Assembly: GCF_002105155.1 (NCBI RefSeq)
Contig: NW_019029023.1
Coordinates: 62,001-126,000 of the forward strand
Source of the DNA: Lobosporangium transversale
Lineage: Eukaryota > Mortierellomycota > Mortierellomycetes > Mortierellales > Mortierellaceae
Direction: 5' to 3'
DNA length: 64,000 nt
This document shows, piece by piece, positions 11,938 to 23,669 of the stretch. The stretch's first letter is position 1; each line of letters opens with the position of its first letter. The position numbers and the translations under genes are program-made. Under the pieces are notes generated by a model. That model was not told the origin of the DNA and did not search any database. It saw nothing but the letters and a program-made list of their open reading frames with translations.

Positions 11938-14900
11938 TCATATTTTCATAACTTTCTGAGGGCTGACTTGGTTTCCAGCATCTTCATCTTTCCACTTGCG
12001 TTTGATTGTATCCAGAAAATCAACATGCTCCGCTGGGAAAATCTTGCGAATATCTTTCTGATCGATCTTGATCAACACTTGTTTTAGGTCATGGTCCGCT
12101 TCAGGTATTTTAGATTTGCGCAACTTTGCAAGCATATTCTCCCTATCCTCAACCTTCTTAGGACTAAGCCCCTGTATGCGACTCACGCTGTCTAATAGTT
12201 TGGCAGGATATGCAACTACTATACTAACAAAAGTATTACAAGGACAGTAATTCTTGAGTTCCCCAACATGCGTCTTGATACTCTTTTCCGATACTGTATC
12301 CACGGCCTTATTAGCTTCAAAAGTCGTAAGAGCATGTCGAAGCTTGAGCTGCACAAACACAGGGAAGATTTTTTCCTGGATTCGAATGTAAAAGACTATA
12401 TCCGGCCCTAAAGGCATATTTGACGGGAAGTAAAACGGGGGAACAGTCATATCTTCGTGTCTTGAGCTGTTGTTAACATGGGCAGACATGAAATCCTTCA
12501 TTGAAATATGCTCATGCGTGACCCCCTGGTTGCCGTTATCGCGTAAACCGATTATTTCTGCATCTCCATCGAGCTCTTCGCACATAGAACGGATCGTTGG
12601 GCTGTGATCCCAGTTACAAAGATTCTTATTCTCTGATCCTGATTGAAATACGTCCATGAAAACGCCAATCATCATCGGCTCCCACCCACGTCCTTGGGCT
12701 TGAGGACTGTCTGTTTGTTCCATCCATGCTTTTAAACTATTTACAAATTCAGGGTCCTGCGCCTTGAAATAGTTTTCTACTGCGGCCAGCACAAATGGTT
12801 CGTCTACCACAGTAGTTGTTTTCTTCCCGACAATACTGAACCTACCTAGAGCGTGTTCCACTAACAAAGGCTCTGCCCTTGGAAGTACTATACTCGTATC
12901 TCCATACATATAGCGCTGAAAGAGTAGTAGCTTTAAAATTTCATGAGCTGAGCATCGGATTCTTAAAATCCTTGGCTAGCTTAATATTTTGAGTAAATTT
13001 TCTCTCCAACCGAATAAGTTCATAGCAGAGGTTGGCTTTCTCTCTACATAAATCGTATGAGACAAGATCCTTTTCTACAAGATCGACTGCTCGCTTCCAT
13101 CCATCTTTCGTGTTGAATTCGATGGTCCTCTCAATCGCTTTGGTGATTGGACGAAAACGGCCAACAAGTTTTTTCACCATCAACTCAACAGCCTGTGGTG
13201 GTAGGAGTTCATCTAGGCGAGTTTTCGCGGCTTCGTCCTTAAGTAGGCCCTTAAGATTGGTGATATAAGTACTGACTGACTCATAACCAACCCATCCAGG
13301 GAACTCCATGCAGTCAAACTTCAGATATTCCAAGAATGATTCGAGCAATTCTGAAATGATTGGACTGCTGTATCCCTCCTGAATAGATCCACCCTTCTCT
13401 ACCCATGTAAGAGTGTAAATACAAAGTCTTGTCCCAGCAGTGACGATCGTGAGTTTCTCCAAACCTGCGATGCCTCGAGTTGCATGCAAAATAGGATAAA
13501 GCAATGACCGAGCAGGCTCTCTCGCTATCGTTGGCTCAAATTCATTAGGGTAAGCTTCACCAGGGATCCGCGCCTCATCGTATACTACTAAAAATCTTGT
13601 GGATCCTGAAGCACCCGAAATAACACCAAGAAGTTTCTGGGTCGCCTCAAATTCAAGTGCTACCATGGCGCGTAAGGTTGCTCCTGTTGTTCACTCTAGT
13701 TGGGTAAAGGCTCGAAAAAGTGTATCAAATACATCCAAGTTGAACATGTAAGGACAAGCTTGGAGTATAGTTCATCTTGCACATGTAAACGTACTCTTAT
13801 TATTCGGAACTTGCAAGCAGTATTGGAGGATCTTTAGTCGTGCAAGCAATAGTAGGAACGTTAATCGAATAGCTGGAAGTTGTTAGCGCTTCGATCTTCC
13901 GTAAGATGATTCGGAATCTCGTCATTTAGAACAGTCATGTCACCCGACCCCAAGTCATTTCCAGAAGCGTTGAAGTAAAATCCCCATTGACAAGATAATA
14001 GCTCAAGCACGCCACGGGTCTTGCCGCATCCACTCACTCCGAAAATGGGGACGATTCCTGAAGTATTATTCTTAATCAGATCATTAATTCCCTTTAAAAT
14101 AGGTCACTCCGCCGATATGTTGACCTGAGAGGGGTCTGGTAAATCCAGAAATAGTAGGTTCGGCCGATTGTCGACAGGCTTATTCTGGTTCCGAAGCCAA
14201 ACCCTCGGTAACCCAGCGATAATACCAGTCGTACGAGGCAATTCAAAGTCGGAATGACCTTTCACAAACTTGGTAAGATTGTTGGCTGCTTCCGATCCAG
14301 GCGCTAGGGAATTACCTACAATCCTTTTGATATTCTCGACTATGTTTCAAGTTTCCAAATACGAGACAAGATTATTAGACACCAAGACGTTTGCTGAATA
14401 AAAACAAAAGCTGCTCGATCGACACTCACCAGTTAACAACCCTGAAATGCACCATCAAAGAAGTACAGGGAAATTGATTAAAAAAATAGAAATAACAGAT
14501 TAAAACAAACTCACGAGCAAGAGAATAAAAGTAAAAGCCAAAGATGATATACCTGATTCATAAATAAACAAGTCAAGCCAGATAATAACAAGTACAAAGA
14601 ATAAAAAGTAGAATTAGAATAAGTTGTCAAGACCTCTTGGTATGTACACAATGAATATCATTTTAAAAGCCTAATCCATTCAATCTGTCAGCGGAGCCGT
14701 ACCTGATGCAGCAGCGGAAGAGCCAGTATCACAATAAAGGAAAAAGCTGATATACATATGAGTGGGAAAGAAGAGTAGTGTTTATAAAAAGTTGAAAAGA
14801 GGCATTGATGAGATCAGTTGAAATAATACGAAAGTGGATTGTTGTGCTGCGCAGTTGTAATTGCCACCAATTTTAGTGCAGGAAATATTTTGGTGGCGCG

Positions 14901-15400
14901 CAACTGCGGATAACTTGTGACAATGCGAGGTGGAGGAAGGATGGCTTTGGGGGTATTACATGACCATGGTGAGACAGAAATAAGCTCCATCGGCTGAAAA
15001 TATCCATCAAGAGCCAAATACATACCTCGCTGCGGTGGCTTGACAAGAATATGGATAGTTTCCTCTAGAAGTTCAGATTTAAATATGTTCCCAAGCTTCT
15101 TCGATGCGACTGTAAGAGCCATTTTTGACTTGATTTCTGACTCAAAGATGGCCTCGCTTCCGTCAGGGATGGAGACCTTGTAGAGGGTTAGCTTCTCTGG
15201 CGGGATATTACCAAACCTAGCAGGCGAATAGATGGCTTGCTTGAGTTCATCAACTGAACAATCGAAAAGAACCTTTACAGAAAAAGATGTTGATTCTCAA
15301 TACAAAAAATCTTTAGCTCGGTTGGCTCGGGGATTTTAGGGTCATTGGTGCTTGAAGACACTTCATTCGCTTCTTCTTTCTTAAATAGTATGTCAATAAT
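11938..15400 (-). pseudogene. Broken Crinkler (CRN)-type effector gene
   Basis: Modular CRN-like gene in decay. In transcript order there is a ubiquitin-like Crinkler header (about 15360-15045; key pieces LKIFCIEN, DELKQAIYSP, KLTLYKVSIPDG, HILVKPPQR), an intron-like stretch, a P-loop NTPase core (IVPIFGVSGCGKTR near 14060), a middle block (13666-12941; VVYDEARI), and a C-terminal nuclease-like block (12909-11938; GPDIVFYIRIQEKIFPVFVQ, the family's PD/QxK-like D...QLK arrangement). Lesions: a one-base frameshift in an A/T run near 15281, in-frame TGA codons at 14104-14106, 13772-13774 and 13691-13693, at least one further frame change between the P-loop and middle blocks, and a frameshift near 12945. 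CRN proteins are secreted or nuclear effectors in oomycetes and occur in Mortierella and Rhizophagus. Two long open pieces remain and could be mis-annotated as separate genes. Confidence 0.7.
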
Positions 15401-16642
15401 CCCAAATACTTCTGGAACTAAGAAGCGACAACGGCAGTGTTACTAGATTTTAAAAAAAGTAAACACAAAAAAAAATCATGAAATAACGCATCTAAATTTC
15501 ACACTCAATCATTACTGACGTTATTAGAGTGATTATATCTACCTCTCTCGAGAAGACGGCGCCTTATCCATGCAATGTATGATAGAGGGTATGAATATGC
15601 ACCAAATAAAAAAAGAATAAAAAAGGATCCGTTCAGTATTTATCGAGATAACACCAAAAGTTACGACAAAGTTGAGTAATATTAAGGATTATATAGACTT
15701 TAAGCGTGAATGGCTCCTACTAGAGTGCTGGAAATCAGGCACTCTCGGAACGGCCGAAAGAGGAGCTTATTATCTTTGGTTTAAAACAACTCCTAAGTCA
15801 ATCCGTTCAGGATCAATGGAGTAACATCCGTATAAAGTATTTCAAGTACAGAAAAGAGTGAAAATATACCCAATGGGTTGTTGCGCCGGAATCTTGAGAG
15901 GCAGAGCCTAGCCAAAGCAGAGAATTACTCACCAAGGCTGTAGCTACGGTATGAGCCCTCGTTTTCAGTATTTCATGCAGTAGTTCTTTAGTAAATGAGC
16001 CTAGAATATCGAAAAACCACTATTTTCCTCGACCAAGCTGCTTTTCCTTAAGGAAAACTTTTTTTTTTCTGGCTATGAAACCAATAGTGATTTTGCCACC
16101 ATTGGATTCGTAATTGAAAAGTACATATAACCTGAGGGCTCTGTGGATTTTAAGTATATCCCTGTTGCGCTTCATCGCTTTTACCAAGTTTTGCAAAAAT
16201 GGTTTTCTAGATTGGTCACGTACCGTGTCCTAAATCACTCATCACATTACCAAAGATATCGACTTTCCTCAGAAAGTGTAAAACCCACTTTGAAAAGTTG
16301 CGCTTCGGTGCTCGCTACCGGTCCCAAGTGGAGCGAGCCCATTTGGCCCTAAAATGAGCGACTTTACTTATAAGGCTAAGGGTATCGACACGCCTTTTTG
16401 TCTTCACTTCATGATATACGCTCAAAAATACTTTATTATCATGTGATGTATATCGGAAATAAGAAAGTTTAAGTTCAGGATTGAATATTTATTTCCTTTC
16501 CTTTAAAATCTAAGGGGACTCATTTGCTCCTTATTTCTAGCTCAATCCTTTCGCCACAACGAACTCTTTCTCTATCCTTCCCCAACCTCCTTTTTTTTTC
16601 TTTTCTTTTAGCCCCCACATTTACTAAGGAAATTTTCCCACC
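15401..16642. other. Intergenic region with unidentified coding-like scraps
   Basis: No intact gene. On the + strand 15740-15860 reads without stops as a coding-like stretch containing EELIIFGLKQLLSQ, and 16143-16352 is a short open frame. Neither belongs to a family I recognise. They adjoin the decayed Crinkler island and may be further remnants. The last hundred bases are the pyrimidine-rich leader of the stathmin-like gene. Confidence 0.4.
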
Positions 16643-16945
16643 ATGTCTTCTGTTGAAGGTCAAACAGCCGTCAATCTTACTGCTCCGAAGGACCAGCAGC
16701 TCCACCATCATGAGGAAGATATGCTTGCACAGCTGGATGTTGCAGCTGGAGCCAAACCAATTGTCCCACCTCATCTTCTAGCCAGGCTTCAACAGCTTGG
16801 GTTGCCCGACAAGTAAAGCTATTCCTTATTCGAATCGTTGTGTTTCTTTGTTTCCTTTTTATTGCCAAATACTTTACATGGATGATGAATGATGGTAGAC
16901 TAAAACTTTGCTGCTTTGCTATGGTAAATTACCCTTCTTTTCTTT

Positions 16946-16979
<34 letters not shown>

Positions 16980-17415
16980 GTGATAAAAAGAACTCAGCAG
17001 GACATTGAAAACAAGCTTGCCGAGGCTGAAGAGCGACGCAAGGTAAAAAAAAAAATGAAAAACAACCACGGAATAGCAGAAAAACACCCCCTAAATGCTT
17101 GATGGGCCATAATCAACTGCCTCTGTTACACCAAGAACTTCTTCGCGTTTTTTTTTTTTTTTTTTTTTTTTTTTTCAAATTGCTAAAATACATTGTACTT
17201 TTTGATACTGAATAAACTATTCTAAAGAAACTCGAGGAGGAGCGTGTTCAAAAGGCCCACGAGAATGTGAAGCATGCCAAAGAAGTCTCGGAAAAAATCA
17301 GGCAAGATGCTGACTTGAGTCGTGATGAATCTCTTGAGAAACTCCGAGAAAAGCAAGAGAACGCTGAACGTGTTCGACAAGAGCAGGTATGAACAAATGC
17401 TGTGTTTTTTTTAAG

Positions 17416-17446
<31 letters not shown>

Positions 17447-18210
17447 AAGTATCTGGCCATGATCAATTGCGAAAATTCTCTGAGATGAAGTTTCAGGTAA
17501 AAGCCATTCACAAGCCTATAACTCCTATTTATTCCCTTTACATATGACAGGAACGTCAACGTATCGCTAAACGAGAAGAGCGTTCTGCAAAGGTAGCCTC
17601 GTTTCAGAAGGATGAGAGGCAAGTCTCTTTTTTTCTTTTTTTTTTTTTTTTTTTCTTTTTCTTCCCGACCATCTAATATGCACAGATCCCGATGTGATGC
17701 CAATGCATAAAGCTTACCTTTTTGTTTTTCACTCCTCCTTTTCACAACACAGCCAAACGCGCGATAATGAGATCCGTGAAATCACCGAAAAGCTTGAACA
17801 GGCAGAGGCTAGGCGCAAGGCATTAGAAGAGGAAAAACGCCAAAAGCTGGAGGAGCATCTCCAGAAGGTCAAGTCGATTCGAGATCGTGATGCTGAATCA
17901 GAAAAGACTCTATATGAACAACAAAGGACTGAACTGGATCAAAAGATGAAAGCTGTGGAACAGCGAAGGCTCGATCTTGAGAATGCACTCAAGGAAAAGA
18001 TGCAAGCCAGACAAGCCATTGCAGAACAAGTTCGTCAGCGTATGTATAACAATGTGCATTGAATTTTTTTTTTTTTTTTTTTGATCCCCTGACCCCTTTT
18101 TCTGCTTTGCTTCCACTGTTCAATGTTTCTTTTCTCACGTTCTTAAAATATTCCAATTTTATTTTTGTACAGGCCAACAAGAACAGTCTGCTGCAGCAGC
18201 AGACAAGTAA
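16643..18210 (+). CDS. Stathmin-like coiled-coil protein with two repeat blocks
   Basis: Predicted 257-residue, highly charged helical protein. Exons 16643-16812, 16991-17042, 17228-17386, 17551-17618, 17753-18039 and 18173-18210. After a short N-terminus rich in His and Ala (about 1-55) nearly everything is Glu/Lys/Arg/Gln coiled coil. Two related blocks each begin with a stathmin-type signature: IENKLAEAEERRKKLEEER near residue 61 and ITEKLEQAEARRKALEEEK near 160. Animal stathmin carries a similar KKLEAAEERRK segment and binds tubulin, so a microtubule role is a reasonable inference, not shown. The C-terminus is Ala-rich (QSAAAADK). The intron at 17619-17752 begins GC, within AG|GCAAGT; only this junction keeps the frame. 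Exon 2 is entered at an unusual A-rich acceptor (gataaaaag). A generic coiled-coil protein is the alternative. Confidence 0.75.
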
Positions 18211-18241
<31 letters not shown>

Positions 18242-18394
18242 GAAATTCTGCTGGAACATCTTGATACCTCCCTCGTACTCGCATTGAGATTGCTTTTAGC
18301 GACAGATGGCCAAAATAAAAATAAATGTTTTCAATGCAAATCTTCTTTATTAATGATTGATGTGTGTCAATAGGCTTCAATATCCTAAGTTTTC

Positions 18395-18994
18395 TTATGA
18401 TCCGCGATAGGTGGTGTAAGAGTAAGGACTGAGAAGCAAGGGGATGTGATAGTGCTGCTTCTCTGCACCAGGCGCAATCTCAAAGATGATCTGAATAAAG
18501 ACGAAAACAAAACAAAACAAAAAAAAAAAAAAAAAAAAAAAAAGATAATAATAATGAGTTTTGTGACAAGAGAGTTTGAGCATCAGACAACGCGACAATT
18601 TTTTTTTTTCCTCCCTTTACCTGAACATAAGGATGGAAGTAGCTGGAAACACCGACAGAAGGCCAGTACTCCGCAGTCTGGAAAGTCATCCTATAGATAC
18701 CAGCGACGAGCTGGTGTGAAGGATTCAAAAGTGTGCTGACGCGTCCATCCGAATCAGTAACACTAAGAAAAAAAAATAATAGTGAAGACCATATTTCAAT
18801 ATTCAAAAGTCGAACTTGTTTGAATAGACTTTGCATGATAGATTGATAGGTTTTTTTTTTTTTTTTTACCCTTCAGCAAGACCTTGCCAGAGAGCACCTG
18901 TGTTAAGCATCTCGAGCTTGACAGGCACATTGCGACCAGGCTTGCCACAGGATGAGTCAAGCACATGACATGTAATGGGGCTACGAGCTGCCAT
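18395..18994 (-). CDS. 5-hydroxyisourate hydrolase (transthyretin-like)
   Basis: Enzyme of the urate degradation pathway that hydrolyses 5-hydroxyisourate, the product of urate oxidase, to OHCU. Exons in transcript order 18994-18870, 18762-18621 and 18490-18395 give 120 residues, the usual size. The N-terminal strand carries the catalytic His (ITCHVLDSS, residues 7-15), a conserved Arg follows in DGRVSTLL, a second His in SYFHPYV, and the protein ends in the diagnostic YRGS tetrapeptide. No peroxisomal SKL-type tail is present, so a cytosolic location is likely. It converges with the stathmin-like gene, 184 bases apart. Confidence 0.95.
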
Positions 18995-19751
18995 GATGAA
19001 CAAAAAAAAAAAAAAAAGTTGAAGAATGAAGTGCAGATGCTAAATAAAAAAAAAAAAAATAAAGATCTATCTATCCTTTTTATACTAGTCATTGTTCCAT
19101 GTCCTTCGTTCGGAACTAACTGCCCGCTTTTTTTTATTTTTTTTTCCTGGGTCTCACCCGTTGAGACATGTCAACCCCGCAATTGTTGTTTCTTCACAAT
19201 TTCATAAAAGAATCTAACACGGCTCTCACTGGGCGCCAGAACGCGCTAGTTTCCTCGCACAGCCACCAGTAGTTAAAATTAAATGTGTATGTATATATAT
19301 ATCTCTCTGGTCATTCGGCCAGGATCTTAAATAATATCAACAGAGAGGAATCGCTGCATCATTCAAAATAAAATTCTCAGAAACGTGATACAGAGTAATG
19401 CCTCAAGACACTTCAACAGATCACTCTTGTCTCTTTTTTGTCTGGCAGAGTTTGTTCCCCCGAGCTAAGCTTCTCGAAGTTACACAATAACAATAATACA
19501 CAGATAATCCCATAGTAAAGGGAAAGTGCAGGAATATATTAAAAGTATCGCTTCGCTTAAGGAGCACAGGGTAGTCAATAGCATGTAGTAGTGTTCAAAT
19601 GCTTATACGGTTCCATATATTACCAGACAGTCCCGATTAATTACAACAATTAACATTTACACGAATGTACATATTTTTTTTTCTCTTTCTTCCCTTAAAG
19701 TCGCGTAAAAAAACTGTAATTTTAATTGTAAAATGGAACATACAATCATCT
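18995..19751. other. Intergenic region between two minus-strand genes
   Basis: Holds the upstream region of the hydroxyisourate hydrolase gene and the 3' end of the eS8 gene. Poly(A/T) runs and an AT dinucleotide run near 19292-19302 are visible. No gene or RNA is recognised. Confidence 0.5.
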
Positions 19752-21433
19752 TTACTTCTTAAGCTTGCGGATGTAGAAGGCCAACTCCTGACCCTCAAGA
19801 ATGTATCCGTCGGCACGGCCACACTGACCAGGACGCGACGAGATGCAGGCGTAGAGACGACCGGCAGCGAATTGGTGGTCAAGAGCAGGGTCGACCTTGG
19901 ACTCGGCCTTGCGGGACTCGATCTTGCGCTGGACGTGGTTTGAGCGAGCCTTGGAGACTTCCTCAGACTCGGCCTAATTTCAAACCATCAGAGATAAAAG
20001 TTAATATCCAATAATGATAATTATTATTTCCTTCCTCTGGATTGATCATTCAATTCCCTTCCCAGAGTCGTAAAAAATGGCAGCCCATCACTTTAGAACT
20101 ATACTCGTTTGACCATCTTTGATTTCTCAGTTGATCCACGCCTGATCCTGTTGTTGCTGTTGATGCTGTTGATACTGTTGATACTGTTGATACTGTTGAT
20201 AATGCTGTTACTGTTGTAAATCCATTTAATCCAAGCCTTCTCCTGAATATCTTTTATATTATCGGAAAGAGTAAAGAAAATACATATATATATATATATA
20301 TATGTACATACCTTGACGACACCCTTGCCCTTGCGGGCACCAATGGGGACGGCATAGTGGGACTCGTACCACTGGCGGAAGGGAGTGGCGTCAACCTGGA
20401 CAATGGCATTCTTGACCAAGGTACCTGTGCGGACCAACTCGTTGTTCGAGGAGTTATAGACAACAGCAACAATACGGGTCTTGCGGGAGATGGCTTCAGA
20501 ACCCCAGGAGAAGTTGCCAGAGTCCAAGCGCATGGCACGGAACTTGCGGTTGCCTCCACGGGTGCGGACCTCGTGGATGCGCTTAGCACCGAGCTTAGTG
20601 TTGGCAGCCTGACGACCCAACTCGAACTTTCTCTTCTTGCGATATTGGGCACGCTTGGCTCCTGAAGCGGAGCGCTTGTGGCGGGAGTCTCTGCTGATAC
20701 CTGCATAATAATTGACAATGGTTGGTTTTTATACACAAACGTAAAATAGAAAAATGAGTTTTCGTATTTTTCAGCACATGGGGAAAAAAAGGTAAAAAAA
20801 AAAAAAAAAAAAAAAGTGATCGTTGCTTCATGAATCTAAAAGTTGCTGACGACATGTTGCTACTATTTTTTTTTTTTGTTGCTAAATGCATCTTTTCTTA
20901 ATGAAAAGATGTATGTTGTAATCCGTTTTTTTTTTTTTTTTTTTTTTGTTGCTCCACTGTCATATAGATATTATTGTATAACATTTGTTGATAGGTTCAT
21001 AGCCTCTCGTGTTGTTGAATATTCATATGAACTGAATGCCTCATAGTTTCTGATCTGATCTTTCTAAATAAGCTGAGTCGTATTTTTTTTAAAAAAAAAA
21101 AAAAATAATAATCGAAATCCTGCTTCGTCGCAATGGTTTCAATCAGTTGAATAAGTATTCTCGGATTGACCATTAAATTTCACATTGATGAAGCTTTCTA
21201 TAGTCATGCAACAGACTAATTGATTTGAGATGACAGATGGTGACGTCCATAAAGTTGTCTAAAGGTTCAGCAACAAGCAAAAAGACGATAACAACGCATA
21301 GATGGGCTCCTGTTTGTTCCTTGAGATGGATGGGTGTATCGGTATTGATGGATGATCTGTTTCCCCCCCCTTGCAAAAAAAATCCAGATATGATAATTCA
21401 ATCAGTCTCACTGGTTCAATGAGACTCACCCAT
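19752..21433 (-). CDS. RPS8: 40S ribosomal protein eS8
   Basis: Structural protein of the small ribosomal subunit. Exons in transcript order 21433-21430 (only ATGG), 20700-20312 and 19973-19752 give 204 residues (yeast about 200, human 208). The N-terminus [20 protein letters not shown] is the family signature, followed by a Lys/Arg-rich stretch, [19 protein letters not shown] and the C-terminal end [17 protein letters not shown]. The four-base first exon is inferred from ATGG|GTGAGT at 21433-21425, which alone supplies the missing Met-Gly. It leaves a 729-base first intron, a common layout for fungal ribosomal protein genes. Intron 2 carries a TGTTGATAC repeat and an AT run beside the donor. 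Confidence 0.93.
20158..20216. repeat. TGTTGATAC-type tandem repeat in eS8 intron 2
   Basis: Five to six imperfect nine-base units (CTGTTGATA) inside the second intron of the ribosomal protein gene. Confidence 0.85.
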
Positions 21434-22171
21434 AGTGTAAAATCAAAAGGAAGGAGCAAACACTGTCCCAACACCCTGTGTAGTCATATCTCCAAAAATT
21501 AAAAATTAATTGGTTTTCTTGCACTTAAGGGCACCATATCTACCCTACCTGAATACACAAATGTTACTAGGCAAAACCTTCTAGTGCTTTTTCCCTTTTC
21601 CTCATTTGCTACGCGTGTTTGGATTCCATGAAGCTCGCCTTCACTAGTAGTGTGTTTCTGAACGCGACTTTAACTAATATCCGAGTGTCAATGGTTGCTC
21701 TATCCATTGCATTTGCCGTGGACCATCTATCAATCATTTCAAGACAACAATTATCAAGAGCAAAAACGACAAGCTCAGAGGAGGGAGAGAAGAATGAGAG
21801 CAAAGGCAAGGAGGTTAAGAATAGCGAGACTAAGCATATGATTCTGCGTCTAATTTTGATGCTTGGTATATGCATGTATTAGCAAACCTGTTAGTAGTAG
21901 CAACAGCACCGTTAACAGTAGAAATAAACACCGATACTATAACAAAAAGACCAGTAGGCTTATTAAGAGCGATTGTTAAGGGAGTGCTATTGAAGAGATT
22001 AGCAAGCTGGATGCCATCGTTAATGAATCTTTGATTGACATCAAGCAAAGAGAAACACGGCATAGGTATTCAGCTTAAGCTTTATTGCAATTAGATATTA
22101 TATCATTCATATAAGACAAAGAAGGGAAAAGCAAGGTAGATTAACATTTTTTGTCATCCGGATATAAAAAT
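21434..22171. other. Spacer with coding-like stretches of unknown identity
   Basis: Between the eS8 start and the LC8 stop. On the minus strand 22063-21830 and 21875-21609 are adjacent open frames with ordinary amino-acid composition, including a hydrophobic stretch (GLFVIVSVFISTVNG) and a segment RWSTANAMDRATIDTRILV. The + strand is also open over 21619-21882. I recognise no family and see no full gene model joining them. A decayed gene fragment is possible; the promoter of eS8 must also lie here. Confidence 0.35.
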
Positions 22172-22555
22172 TTATCCACTCTTGAACAGAAGAATGGCGA
22201 TTTGATCCAGATAAAAGTAAATAAAGTGCTTGGTTTCTAAAGAAAGTTATAATAATAATAATAATAATGATGATGATGATGATGATGATGATGAGTAAGA
22301 GCCATTCATGCTTCTCCATTGATCAGGGATGTCGATTGGAAAGAACATACCATGAGTGACATAACTTCCAAAGTTACGACCTACGATACAGTGCCATGTA
22401 GCACCGTACTTCTTGTCAAATTCCTTTTTGATGTGAGCAGCAATATCCTTCTCGACCGTGTATTTTTCAAATGCCCTGATTGCACACTCTACTGCTTCCT
22501 GTTGCACATCCTCGGACATGTCGGCATTCTTGATTGTTGGGCGTGGGTCCACCAT
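22172..22555 (-). CDS. Dynein light chain LC8
   Basis: Small dimeric hub protein of the dynein motor and many other complexes. Exons 22555-22351 and 22236-22172 give exactly 89 residues, the invariant LC8 length. Nearly every family landmark is seen: [53 protein letters not shown] across the splice, and a C-terminus ending AILLFKSG. The splice junction falls in the Glu codon of VTHE and restores the family frame. The intron contains ATA and ATG microsatellites, which otherwise extend the frame into a Ser/Leu homopolymer. Confidence 0.97.
22246..22294. repeat. (ATA)n(ATG)n compound microsatellite in LC8 intron
   Basis: About seven ATA units followed by about nine ATG units on the + strand, within the LC8 intron (22237-22350). 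Confidence 0.95.
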
Positions 22556-23073
22556 TGTTGTGTATGTGCGTGTGTATATACTATTATTATGAATCTATTT
22601 GTTTGTAGTTTTTTTTTTTTTTAAAAAAAAAAAAAGGAGAGAGAGAATATCAATTATTAAGATGTAGTCTATTTAGGTAAAGTTTTAACCAAAGGATACT
22701 ACAATTGAGTTGGAAGTGAAAAATTAGCCTGGAATGTCACTTTGAAAGTTATTCAGTTTGTTTAGGCTCGATCGAAAGATGTTGTGCAAACGTTTTCAAC
22801 TATTCCAGTATCGTACATTCATATTACACACATGTCCTGAGAGTATCAGACAAATACAAAGACAGAGAGACGGAGGTATCATGTGCAAATGCCAATAGAG
22901 AGGGGAGCTTCGATTTCAAATCGGAAATAAATATGAATAATAGAAAATAACAGCGAAAGAAAGACATATGAAGGAGAAACTACTCAAAACTCGCGACAAA
23001 ATCCATTTTTACATCCTTGTGTAGTAAGCCGACGGCAACCTTTCCACAAATATCATCACTATTCCCATTGAGC

Positions 23074-23109
<36 letters not shown>

Positions 23110-23293
23110 ATCCATAGTTGTCTGTGTTATAATAAAGTTTTTCTTTTTTGTAGGCCCGAGTATTTTCCCCGTGAAAGGCTTTGTTTCTACAAATGTTAAT
23201 TACATGAGGCCATTCGAGACTAGATGAATAAGAATTGTATATTTTACCTTGCAATGGAAGTTGGTTAGGAATATATATTGTTATACTTTTTCT

Positions 23294-23324
<31 letters not shown>

Positions 23325-23669
23325 AGAAAAGTTAAAAAAAGAATGATGATTCAAATGCTCATTCATTCAATTCTTCAGACACTTTAAGTTTATGTCGAGG
23401 TCAAGGGGGTGCCAGAATTTACAACAGCAGATTTTGCAGCTCAAACTACGTGTTACCCTTGAGTAAGGCACATTTGAACAAATGGAAAGAGAAACGCTTT
23501 TCTTTTTTTTATTTTTGGTTTTTATTTTTATTTCATGGGTCGTAAAAAAAGCTAGTTGTTTCATTAAAGCAAGGAACCGCACAAAGAGGGATCAACTCCT
23601 GTTTGTTTTTTTTTTTCTTTTTTTTCTTTTTTTTTTTGTTATGTTATACTACTTTTCCATTATAATTCT
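22556..23669. other. Intergenic region
   Basis: Upstream of LC8 and downstream of the perilipin-like gene. It starts with a T(14)A(13) block at 22609-22635 and has long T and A runs near 23078-23106 and 23294-23320. No gene is supported. Confidence 0.55.

Noticed and set aside
13691..14106. Reassignment of TGA to tryptophan, since two of three TGA codons in the Crinkler remnant could stand for Trp
   Set aside because: Intact neighbours such as the Nvj2-like, acyl-CoA synthetase and Spc24 genes end in TGA, and the Crinkler copy also has frameshifts, so it is simply broken.
11938..14106. Repeat-induced point mutation as the cause of the Crinkler stops
   Set aside because: TGG to TGA does not fit the usual CpA to TpA pattern, which would give TAG, and the frameshifts need another cause.
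20701..21429. snoRNA inside the first intron of eS8
   Set aside because: I looked for paired C (RUGAUGA) and D (CUGA) boxes on both strands and found no properly spaced pair with a terminal stem.
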